Source of the DNA: Planctomycetales bacterium 71-10 | GTDB taxonomy: Bacteria > Planctomycetota > Planctomycetia > Isosphaerales > Isosphaeraceae | Direction of reading: 5' to 3' | Assembly: GCA_001898385.1 (NCBI GenBank) | Contig: MKTT01000087.1 | Coordinates: forward strand, 1-64,000 | DNA: 64,000 bases | Shown: positions 16,404 through 26,900 of the stretch, in pieces | How positions within the stretch are numbered: the stretch's first letter is position 1 | Layout of the letters: each line of letters starts with the position of its first letter | Translations under genes and position numbers: made by a program | Notes under the pieces: model-generated | The model's input: the letters and a program-made list of their open reading frames with translations, nothing else | Database searches by the model: none | What the model was told of the DNA's origin: nothing

Positions 16404-17115
16404 GGCCGAACCGCATGCGGAGGACGGTGGCCTCGCGCTTGTCCATCTCGTCCAGGCGGTTCATCACCAGGCGGAGGTTGTCGGCCTCGACCATCTCGAC
16501 GTCCGGGGCGCGGGTGCGCTCGTCCATCAGCATCTCGCCCAGGCTCCAGCCGTTCTCGGGCTGGTCGGTCTGCGGGACGAGGTTGTAGACCTTGATCGCC
16601 TTCTTCACGATCGCGAGCTTCTTCTTCGGCAGCTTCAGCGTCCTGGCGATCTCGTCGACCGTCGGGGCCCGGCCCAGCCCTTCCTGAAGCTCGGCCGAGG
16701 TCCGCCGCCACTTGAACAGCAGTTCGACCATATACGCGGGGATGCGGATCGGCTTGGCCGTGTTCACCAGGGCCCGCTTGATCGACTGCTTGATCCAGTA
16801 GCTGGCGTAGGTGCTGAACCGCGTGCCGACCGCCGGGTCGAAGCCCTCGACCGCGCGGAGCAGGCCGAGGTTCCCCTCCTCGATCAGGTCCTGGAGCGCC
16901 AGGCCCTTGCCGACATACCCGCGGGCGATATTCACGACCAGTCGGAGGTTGGCCCGGACCATGTGCTCCCGGGCCTGGTCGTCGCCGTCGGCGATCCGAC
17001 GGGCGAGTTCCTTCTCCTCGTCGGCGTTGAGCAGGGCCACCTCGTTGATCTCCCGGAGATAAGTCTCCAGGGGGCTCTGCACCGTGTCACGGCGATGTCT
17101 TCGAATCCGGGCCAT
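16279..17115 (-). CDS. RpoD/RpoS-like sigma-70 factor (group 2 type)
   Basis: This 278-residue sigma factor has regions in order: 1.2 (SPLETYLREINEVALL), 2 (VRANLRLVVNIARGY, LIEEGNLGLLRAVEGFDP, FSTYASYWIKQSI), 3 (PIRIPAYMVELLFKWRR) and 4 (EREATVLRMRFGLND-like, LGLTRERVRQIENEAL). It lacks the long acidic region 1.1 and the non-conserved insertion of the housekeeping RpoD, so it is probably an alternative primary-type sigma factor. It should recognise -35/-10 promoters. The gene stands alone, and its 3' end overlaps the PEP-CTERM gene. Confidence 0.9.
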   Translation of the reverse strand: MARIRRHRRDTVQSPLETYLREINEVALLNADEEKELARRIADGDDQAREHMVRANLRLVVNIARGYVGKGLALQDLIEEGNLGLLRAVEGFDPAVGTRFSTYASYWIKQSIKRALVNTAKPIRIPAYMVELLFKWRRTSAELQEGLGRAPTVDEIARTLKLPKKKLAIVKKAIKVYNLVPQTDQPENGWSLGEMLMDERTRAPDVEMVEADNLRLVMNRLDEMDKREATVLRMRFGLNDAPPKTLKEIGESLGLTRERVRQIENEALGKLSASLQAD

Positions 17116-17554
17116 GAAGATCCTCGTTGTGTCGGTCGTAACAAGGTCCGATCACGTCCCCGAGTCGGTAGACGAGGACCGAAGCCGAAGCGCCGGGGGC
17201 CGTCGATGGACGCCGATCTCCCCGGACCCGCGCGGCGACGTCGAGAGGCCCAGCGGGCGAGGAACGGGCTCGGCGATGCGGGACGCGACCCGGACGCCGG
17301 CGGGGCGACATCGCACCCCGCCTCTCGCCCATCGCCCGATCGACGCCCTTCCCCCCGCTCTTCCCTTCCGCCGCCGCTTGACAAACGAGATATCGGATGC
17401 CGTCCCTTCGCGTGATAAGCTGGTGATGGACCGGAAAGCTGGGATGTATTGTGGATACATGGGACGTGGGGGTTCGAGGTAGTCTGTCGATTGCCGAACA
17501 TCGAGCGGCCGTCGCGGTCTTGCGGGCTGCGCGGGTCGTCCGGCCTCGGCTTTC
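17116..17554. other. Non-coding interval between divergent sigma factor and methyltransferase
   Basis: About 440 bases with no supported gene. A small inverted repeat, TGTATtgtggATACA, lies near 17445-17460. A TTGACA box occurs near 17377 but has no -10 at a usable distance. Confidence 0.35.
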
Positions 17555-18754
17555 GTGGGAGGTGGTGTGGAGGGAGGCTCAGACTGGGAGATCCACCAAG
17601 GCGACTGCCTCGGCCCCCTGAAGACGATGGCGGATGGGATCGTCCACCTGGCGTACCTTGATCCCCCCTTCGCGACCGGCCGGGTCCATCGCCTCAGCGC
17701 CCGGGATCGCACGACCGCCTATGAGTTCGACGACGTGTGGGAGACGCCCGAGGCGTACGGGGCGTTCCTGCGTGCGAGGCTGGTCGAGGTCCGCCGCGTG
17801 CTCGCCGACTCGGGGAGCCTCTTCTTCCACTGCGGTCGCGACGCCGGCCACCTCGTGCGGGTGCTGCTCGACGAGGTGTTCGGGCCGGAGCGGTTCCGCT
17901 CGGAGATCGTCTGGCACTATCGGCGCTGGTCGAGCGGCGTGCGGGGCCTCCTGCCGGCCCACCAGACCATCCACTACTACACGAAGACCGGCGACTTCGT
18001 GTTCAACCCGGCGTGGGAGCCCTACTCGCCCGCGACGAACGTCGATCAACTCCTCCAGCGACGCCGGCGCGACGAGGCGTCCAAGTCGGTCTACGCCCGC
18101 GACGAAGGGGGGCGGCCGATCCCGTCCGGCGTCAAGCGAGGGGTGCCGCTGGGGGACGTGTGGGACCTCCCCTATCTGAACCCCAAGGCCCGCGAGAGGA
18201 CCGGCTATCCCACACAGAAGCCGCTCGCCCTGCTGGAGCGGATCGTCGCCCTGGCGAGCCGTCCCGGCGACGTGGTCCTCGACCCGTTCTGCGGCAGCGG
18301 GACGACGCTGGTCGCGGCCGTGGCCCTGGGGCGGCGCGCGATCGGGATCGACGCGTCCGAGGCGGCCGTCGCGCTGGCCCGCACGCGGCTCGAACGGCCG
18401 GTGCGCACGGCCTCGCGGCTGATGGAGCGAGGCCGGGAGTCCTATCGCACGGCCGACCCGGAGAGCCTGGGGCTCCTCGCCGGCCTGGACCTGGTCCCCG
18501 TCCACCGCAACGCGGGCGTCGACGCCCTGCTGAAATCGGGCGACGACGGCCGCCCCGTCGCCGTGCGCGTCCAGCGCCCCGGCGAGCCGCTCGCCGAGGC
18601 CGCCGCCAAGCTCCGCCGCGCCGGGGCCTCGATGCAGGCTGCGCGGCTGTTCCTGATCGTCCGCGAGCCGGGCGACGGGCCGATGCCGGAGGGCGTCGAA
18701 GTGATCGAAGCTCCGGCCGCGACGATCCTTCGGGCCCTGGGTGGAGACGTATGA
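17555..18754 (+). CDS. Orphan site-specific DNA methyltransferase (beta-class order)
   Basis: This 399-residue protein has methyltransferase motif IV (LDPPFATG, Asp36) near the N-terminus and motif I (DPFCGSGTT, residue 243) after it, the order of beta-class N6-adenine or N4-cytosine methyltransferases. TGYPTQKPLALLERIV before motif I is typical of this class. The catalytic part ends near residue 285. A further 110 residues contain AGVDALLKSGDDGRPVAVRV and read as a separate alpha/beta domain that I do not recognise. The GTG at 17555 or the one at 17567 could be the start. No restriction endonuclease gene is adjacent, so a solitary regulatory role is possible. Confidence 0.85.
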   Translation: MGGGVEGGSDWEIHQGDCLGPLKTMADGIVHLAYLDPPFATGRVHRLSARDRTTAYEFDDVWETPEAYGAFLRARLVEVRRVLADSGSLFFHCGRDAGHLVRVLLDEVFGPERFRSEIVWHYRRWSSGVRGLLPAHQTIHYYTKTGDFVFNPAWEPYSPATNVDQLLQRRRRDEASKSVYARDEGGRPIPSGVKRGVPLGDVWDLPYLNPKARERTGYPTQKPLALLERIVALASRPGDVVLDPFCGSGTTLVAAVALGRRAIGIDASEAAVALARTRLERPVRTASRLMERGRESYRTADPESLGLLAGLDLVPVHRNAGVDALLKSGDDGRPVAVRVQRPGEPLAEAAAKLRRAGASMQAARLFLIVREPGDGPMPEGVEVIEAPAATILRALGGDV

Positions 18755-18795
18755 GCAGGAGGGGCGACGCCTCCTCTCGGAGCTTCATTCGAAGC

Positions 18796-18828
18796 GACGC
18801 CGCCCCGGGGGATGCCCGGGGCGGCGTC
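18796..18828. terminator. Perfect 14-bp hairpin between convergent methyltransferase and rpsA
   Basis: GACGCCGCCCCGGG, loop GGATG, then its exact complement. It lies between two convergent stops and can serve both strands. Confidence 0.65.
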
Positions 18829-18862
18829 GGTCAACCTACCTTCGCGATGCGACGGGGTCGGA

Positions 18863-20656
<1,794 letters not shown>

Positions 20657-20826
20657 AAGACCCGATTCGTGGTGTCTTCCGCCTCCGGCCGATCCGACGA
20701 CCGGGGCGGACTCGCCGGACCGCGAGCCCCGGCGGCCGGCAGGCCGGGCCGGACGCCTCGCGACGCTCGACGAAAGCCGAAAAGGAAAACCACCCCGGCA
20801 CGCGCGGGATGGGTGGACCATATCGA

Positions 20827-20856
20827 ATACTATCAGGGAAGGCGAACCCCTGACAA
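20827..20856 (-). promoter_or_regulatory. Candidate sigma-70-type promoter of rpsA
   Basis: On the minus strand, TTGTCA (20856-20851) is followed after 18 bases by TAGTAT (20832-20827). It lies 170 bases before the rpsA start and 16 bases inside the end of the MITE at 20872. The long leader would leave room for autoregulation by S1, which is inference. Confidence 0.4.
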
Positions 20857-20871
20857 CCGGACTTGCCGAGG

Positions 20872-21153
20872 GGGTGTGCCTTCGGAATTTGGCGGATCGC
20901 GTCGGAGGTTGAAGGGACATCATAACGGCCTTCCCCCTGACGGGGGAAGGTGGCCCGAAGGGCCGGATGAGGGGGAAGACGAGCGCGGGGGCCGCCGGAT
21001 CTCGCGCCGGCCCGGACGGGCGGGCCTTCGAATCCCGACGGTGCCCGTGCTTCGCGTCCCCCTCATCTGACCCCTCCGGGGTCTGTCTTCCCCCGCGAGG
21101 GGGGAAGACGTCCATGAACCCGCGACCTTCCGCCAAATTCCGAAGGCACACCC
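20872..21153. mobile_element. MITE-like element with 25-bp perfect terminal inverted repeats
   Basis: Ends GGGTGTGCC...TTTGGCGGA (20872-20896) and its exact complement (21129-21153) enclose 282 bp. Both sides carry the 8-bp direct repeat TGCCGAGG (20864-20871 and 21154-21161), a target duplication. Inside are two palindromes (CTTCCCCC/GGGGGAAG type) and arms GGCCCGAAGGGCC and GGATGAGGG. No coding capacity is seen. The ends share 20 of 25 positions with the right terminal repeat of the IS at 52402-53811, so a related transposase probably moved it. Confidence 0.85.
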
Positions 21154-21289
21154 TGCCGAGGTGGGTCGCCGCGGGCCCCGGGGACGGCCTTGACCGCGCG
21201 CGCCGGCCGCGATAGCGTGCCCCCGCGATCGGTCCCCGCGGGCGGCGGCCCCGCCGATCGCGCGGGCGGACGCCCCGGGGAATGGCGAC

Positions 21290-21814
21290 ATGCGACGGCG
21301 AGCGAACGGACGGGCGACCCTGGCGGCCTTGCTGGCCCTCTCGCCGGGCTGCGCCCTCCCCAGGCCCGCCATGGCCCCCGTCAGCCGCGACTTCGAGTTT
21401 TCGACCGGCCAGGGTGCCCAGACCTTCCCCGCCCCCTCCTCCGCCGTCGCCGTCGCCGTCGCCGAGGCCCTCTCCGACCTGGACATGCGCGACGTCCGCC
21501 CGCTACGGGACGGGGCCGTCCTCCGCTACGAGGCGGTCACCAAGGACGACCGCTCCTGCTCCGCGACCATCCGGTCGCTGGCCGGCTCCTCCACCGCGAC
21601 GGTCCGCGTCGGCTGGTTCGGCGACGAGGCCCTCTCGCGCGCGATCCTCGATCGGGTCGCCGTCCGGCTGGGCGAACGCCCGCCCGAGCCCATCCCCGAC
21701 GAGCCGCCGAGCACGCCGGCGCGCAACCCATTCTTCTCGCGCGACGCCGTGCCCGACTCGGTCATGCTCCGCGATCAGGTGGAGGCCCCGTACAACGACC
21801 GCGTCGTCCCCTGA
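21290..21814 (+). CDS. Lipoprotein, DUF3568-like
   Basis: This 174-residue protein has a lipobox (ALLALSPGC) and should be lipidated. After the Cys comes a small alpha/beta domain with AVAVAEALSDLDMRDV, then VTKDDRSCSATIRSL and an ILDRVAVRLGE helix. This pattern fits the DUF3568 family of short lipoproteins: a helix with an L-x-x-L-x-M turn, then a beta hairpin. The tail is Pro rich. The function of the family is unknown. It stands alone between the MITE and a gene-free stretch. Confidence 0.6.
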   Translation: MRRRANGRATLAALLALSPGCALPRPAMAPVSRDFEFSTGQGAQTFPAPSSAVAVAVAEALSDLDMRDVRPLRDGAVLRYEAVTKDDRSCSATIRSLAGSSTATVRVGWFGDEALSRAILDRVAVRLGERPPEPIPDEPPSTPARNPFFSRDAVPDSVMLRDQVEAPYNDRVVP

Positions 21815-22588
21815 CCTCGTGGGGCGAGGGGGACGCACGATCGCGTGGGGGGGAGGATGTCGCGCCTTGAATGGCCCGGCCTGGGGACGCCAAGATTGGC
21901 GTTCCCGTTGGCCAACGGCGACCCGGTCCGATGCCTGCGTCCGTGCGGGATCGGGGTCCGGGCCGTGTGGCCGAACGTGGACGGGCCCATCCGGCGGGGC
22001 CGGGCGGGACCATCCAAAAAAAGGCCGTACCCGACGCGCGCTTCCTTGCCGCCGGGAAATCGGACCTTGAGCTTCGAGGGAGGAACCGCATCGCCGGGAT
22101 CGGCGGGCGGCGGGGCTGCATGAAGGGATCGTATGATAACCAACTTGAACAGCGGCATGACTTAGCGTTGAACTTGAATCGTCGTCATGTCGCGAACGAT
22201 CGTCAAAATACGATCAATCCGCGTGCGAGTCAACCCTCGCTCCGATTTTTCTGGGTGTCCAGGGCGGCCCCTTCCGGGCGGATTCCGGGCTCGCGGGGCA
22301 TGCCCCGATCTCCGTCGCGTCCCGCCCCGATGCGGCGCGACGGTCGGCCCGCGATCGGATCGATGATCCCCAAGGACGGCCTCGCCCTCCGATCCCCCCC
22401 CGCTCTCGGCGTGGCCATACTAGACCTGCGACGGTCGTTTGTGGATGGCTATGTGAAAGTTTTCATGGGTGGCCCGGGGCCGCAGCCGCCCGCGGAAACT
22501 TGTCCCACGCCGTCGCGTGCGCTACGCTGGTCGTCTCCCGGTCGGTGCGGCCGGACGTAGCACCCCGACGCGAAAGGCGAGGACGAAG
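21815..22588. other. 774-base gene-free stretch, partly lower in GC
   Basis: No ORF here has a ribosome site, codon bias or family features of a real gene. Bases about 22110-22250 are distinctly less GC-rich than the surroundings. I find no tRNA-like, terminator-like or repeat structure. A small RNA or a decayed gene cannot be excluded. Confidence 0.4.
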
Positions 22589-23683
22589 ATGTCCGACGGG
22601 TCGACGGAGCCTCGCGGGCGGATCGCGTCCCTGGACCAGTTCCGGGGCTATACGGTCGCGGCCATGCTGTTCGTGAACTTCGTGGGCGGGCTCGACGCCT
22701 TCGCGGCGACGTTCAAGCACCACCGGACGTATTGCAGCTACGCCGACACGATCATGCCCCACTTCTTCTTCGCGGTGGGGTTCTCGTACCGCCTGACGTT
22801 CCTCCGTCGGCTGGCGGCGCTCGGCCGCCGCTCCGCGTCGACGGCCGTGGTCCGGCGGGCGCTCGGGCTGATCGTGCTCGGGTTCGTGCTCTACCACCTG
22901 GACGGCCGGGTCAAGACGTGGGACGAGCTGCGGGAGCTGGGGGCGGGCGGGTTCCTGGCGACGGCCTTCCGCCGCGAGCCGTGCCAGACGCTCGTCCAGA
23001 TCGCGCTCACGTCGCTCTGGATCCTGCCGGTGGTGGCGGCCTCGGCGCGGGCGCGGGTCGCCTTCATGGTCGTCGGCGCGGCGTTGCATCTGGCGCTGTC
23101 GCGGTGGTTCTGGCTCGACTTCGCGTGGAAGACGCCCGTGATCGACGGCGGCTGGCTGGGGATCCTGACCTGGGCGATCCCGACGCTGGTCGGCACGCTG
23201 GCCTACGACGCGATCGCCGCGCGCGACGCCGACGGTCGCCCGCGAGCCTCGGCCGCCCCGGCGCTCCTGGGCTGGTCGATCGTCCTGATGGCGGCCGGCT
23301 ACGGCCTGGCCTCGATGAACGGCCTCGCCCCGCCCCCGTTCACGCCGCCGCCGGACGGGTCGGTCGTCGACCTGTGGACGATGAGCCAGCGCACCGGGAG
23401 CGCGTCGTACCTGACGTTCGCCGCGGGGTTCTCGCTGGCGGTCTGCGCCCTGTTCGTGCTCCTGTGCGACGCCGCGGGGCTGTCGGTCGGCGTCTTCCGG
23501 ACCTTCGGGACGAACGCCCTGGCGGCGTACGTCCTCCATCCGCTCGTCGAGCAAGCCGTCCGCCCCTACATCCCGCGCGACGCGCCGCTCTGGTATGCGG
23601 CGCTCGGGACGGCCCTGTACTTCCTCATCTGCTGGGCCCTGGTCCGACGCCTTGAGAAGGACCGGATTTTCCTGAAGCTCTGA
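22589..23683 (+). CDS. HGSNAT/NagX-like multipass membrane protein
   Basis: This 364-residue integral membrane protein starts SLDQFRGYTVAAMLFVNF, the hallmark of the heparan-alpha-glucosaminide N-acetyltransferase / NagX / DUF5009 family, which transfer acetyl groups to sugars across the membrane. About nine hydrophobic segments follow. Conserved marks include HHRTYCSYADTIMPHFFF and FGTNALAAYVLHPLVE near the C-terminus. It is probably a membrane acetyltransferase for an outer glycan; the acceptor is unknown. The start codon is the ATG before SDGSTEPRG, with AGGCGAGGA upstream. No partner genes are adjacent. Confidence 0.75.
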   Translation: MSDGSTEPRGRIASLDQFRGYTVAAMLFVNFVGGLDAFAATFKHHRTYCSYADTIMPHFFFAVGFSYRLTFLRRLAALGRRSASTAVVRRALGLIVLGFVLYHLDGRVKTWDELRELGAGGFLATAFRREPCQTLVQIALTSLWILPVVAASARARVAFMVVGAALHLALSRWFWLDFAWKTPVIDGGWLGILTWAIPTLVGTLAYDAIAARDADGRPRASAAPALLGWSIVLMAAGYGLASMNGLAPPPFTPPPDGSVVDLWTMSQRTGSASYLTFAAGFSLAVCALFVLLCDAAGLSVGVFRTFGTNALAAYVLHPLVEQAVRPYIPRDAPLWYAALGTALYFLICWALVRRLEKDRIFLKL

Positions 23684-23930
23684 TCGGGCCTTTTCGGCGG
23701 CCCTGGTTGCCGCCGCTCGGTCCGCGTCCTAGGTTCGGGTTGACGAGCCCCTCGACCGCGGGATTTCGACGCGGATCGATCCAATTCGGATCGGGCGCGC
23801 CCCGGCCCGCACATCCCCCACGGCCCCTATCGGACGGGCGACGCGCGTCGTCGCGCCCGGCCCGGGGCCGCCTCGCGCGCCGGAGTGGGACGCGGCCTTC
23901 ACAAGATTCACCCCCAGCAGGTGCGCCCCC

Positions 23931-26900
23931 ATGAACCTCCTCGACGCCCGCGCCGGTTCTCGTGGCACCCAACGACGGCGATCGGCCCGCGGCCCGGCCC
24001 CGCGGCCCCGCCGCCGCCGGCCCGACCTGCGGCTGGAGCCGCTGGAGGACCGCATGGTCCTCGCCAGCTACATCCTGGGCGGCCTGGAGTTCGTCGCCGA
24101 CGACGCCTTCGTCGCCGTCGGCTCGACGGCGACGAACTCCGGGACGATCTCCGTCGGGTTCGCGACCGGCCCGAGCGGCACGTTCCAGCCGCTCCTCTCG
24201 CTGGCCGGCGACTTGACGATCCAGACGGGGGGCGACCCCTCGTTCGCGCTGAGCGGCTCGATCGCCTCGGCGTTCGGCGATGCGACGCCCCTGCTCGACT
24301 CGGGCTCGTACTCCTTCGACATCGACGGCCTCATCAACGACGGCCTGTCGAGCCTGGACGGGAAGTCGCTGACGGTCGCCGGGGCGACGTTCACGCTCGA
24401 TTCGATCAAGCTGGTCGACGACCCGGCGGCCGGCCCGCAGGTCCGGCTCCAGGGCGGGCTGTCCATCCCGGCGCTGGCCGGCCTGGACGCGACCGTGACC
24501 GGCCAGGACTACGTCTGGATCGGCGCGGCCGGGATCGGGCTCACGGGGGTCGACGCCTCGATCACCGGGTCGGTGCAGGCCGCCGGCCTGACCTTCGACG
24601 CCACCAATCTGTCGATCGACTACTCCGACGCCGGAGGCCACGATCGGTTCACGCTGACCGGCGGCACGTCGTTCGCCCTCGGGTCGGAGCAGGTCGCGGT
24701 CCAGTGGGGCGGGTCGTCGACCGACGGCCTGGCGATCGTCGACGGCGTCCTGACGAGCCTGGACATGGCCGTGACCGGCTCGCTGAGCGTGGGCTCGCTG
24801 GCCTTCTCGCCCAGCGCCCTGACCATGACCTATTCGGCGTCGCCCGAGCGGTTCACCGTGACCGGCGGCGCGTCGTTCACGCTCGAAGGCCAGTCGGTCG
24901 ACGTCCAGTTCGGCGGCGGCTCGACGACCGGGCTGGTGATCCAGGGCGGCGCGCTGACGAGCCTGGACGCGGCCGTGACGGGCTCGTTGAGCGTCGGCTC
25001 GCTGGCGATCTCGGCCCAGGCGCTCACGCTGACCTACGCGGCCCCGTCCACCTACACCGTGAGCGGCGCGGCGACGTTCACGATCGGCCAGGAGACGGTG
25101 AGCGTCCAGCTCGGCGGCGGGGGGACGCAGGGCCTGGTGGTCGTCGACGGCGACCTGACGAGCCTGGACATGGCGGTGACGGGCTCGTTCAGCCTGGGCT
25201 CGCTGACGATCTCGGCCGACGCCCTGGCCGTGACCTACGCGGCGGCGACCGGCTCGCAGCCGGCGACGTACACGATGTCCGGGACGGCCCACTTCGCCCT
25301 GGCCGGCGACACGATGACCGTGCAACTCGGCGGCGCGGGCACGGCCGGGCTGGTGATCGAGGGCGGCGAGCTTTCGAGCCTGGACGCGGCCGTGACCGGG
25401 ACGTTCGACGTCTCGTCGCTGACGTTCTCGGCCCAGTCGCTGACGCTGGACTACCAGGCGGCGCAGTCGAGCTACGCCGTGACCGGCGGCGCGACGGTCG
25501 GGCTGGCGGGCGAGACGGTGAGCGTGCAGTTCGGCGGAGGCGGGTCCCAGGGCCTGGTGATCGAGGGCGGCGAGCTTTCGAGCCTGGACATGGCGATCAC
25601 CGGCTCGTTCACGGCGCTCGGGCTGACGCTGGCGGCCCAGGGGCTGCGGTTCGAGTACGACGCCGCCCAGGACCAGTTCGAGATGTCCGGCGGCGTCGCG
25701 CTGTCGACGTCGTCGCAGCCGTTCAACAGCGGCGGCACGGGCAAGATGTTCGACGGCGTGTCGGCGACGTTCGGCTCGGGCTCGACGCCCGGCCTCGTCG
25801 TCAAGGACGGGTCGATCCGGCAGCTCGACGTCACGATCAACGGCGGCTTCGACCTCTTCGGCCTGACCGTCGCGCCGAACGACCTCCACATCGCCTACGA
25901 CGCGGGCGACGAGCTGTTGCAGGTGACGGGCGGCCTGACCGTCACCGAGCTGTTCGGCGCCTCGGCCGACCTGCCGAACGGCGGGATCACGATCGACCTG
26001 GCCACCGGGGCCGTGACGATCGACGGCCTGCAACTCGGCCTCAGCGACGTCTCGCTGGGGGCGTTCACGATCCAGCAGTTCACGATCCTGTACGAGCAGA
26101 CGGCGCAGGGGACGGACGTCGATGCGACGATCGAGCTGGCGTTCCCGGCCGGCTGGGCGGTCGGCGGCTCGATCGCCATCGTGAACGGCGAGGTCCAGGA
26201 CGTCTCGATCAACTATTCGGACGCGCAGGGCGAGGGGATACCGATCGGGGCGACGGGCCTGTTCGCGACGGCCATCTCGGCCACGGTCGACAACCTGGAG
26301 CAGCCCGACGACCTGGTCGTCAGCGGCTCGATCACGGCCGACCTGGGCCCGCACGTCACGATCCAGGGCCGCAGCGTCTCCATCGTCTCCGTCACCGGCA
26401 CGTTCACCGTCGACGCTAGCTCGCTGGTCATCACGGCGAACGTCAGCATGGCCGACGGCCTCATCGGCCAGGGCTCCGGCAAGCTCACGGCCGACTGGGC
26501 GACTGGATACTACGCCCTGACCGTCGACGTCTCGATGTTCGACGGGGCGTTCGACGTCAGCGGCGAGATCCAGTTCAACAACCAGGGCGACCTGGCCATC
26601 AACGCCCAGGCGTCCGTGGAGGTGCCGGAGTCCGTGCCGATCATCGGCGGCGACCGGATCGGCGACGTCGGGTTCGCGTTCGAGTACATGTACAACAACG
26701 GCGACCCGACCGGCTTCGCGGCGGCCTGGACGACGATCAGCTTCCTCTGGTCGTCGACGACGGTCGGCTTCGAGTACGACCTGAACGGCGGCTTCTCCAT
26801 CCTGGGATCCGGCGGCGTGGCGGCGGTCGACGGCCCGCTCAGGTTGCCGCCGAACGTGCCGGCCTCGGCGCAGCCGTTGCTGGCGCAGTACGTCCCGATC

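Noticed and set aside
20657-21151. 165-residue N-terminal extension of S1
   Set aside because: It would translate through the MITE and a promoter-like region. S1 proteins start close to the chosen ATG.
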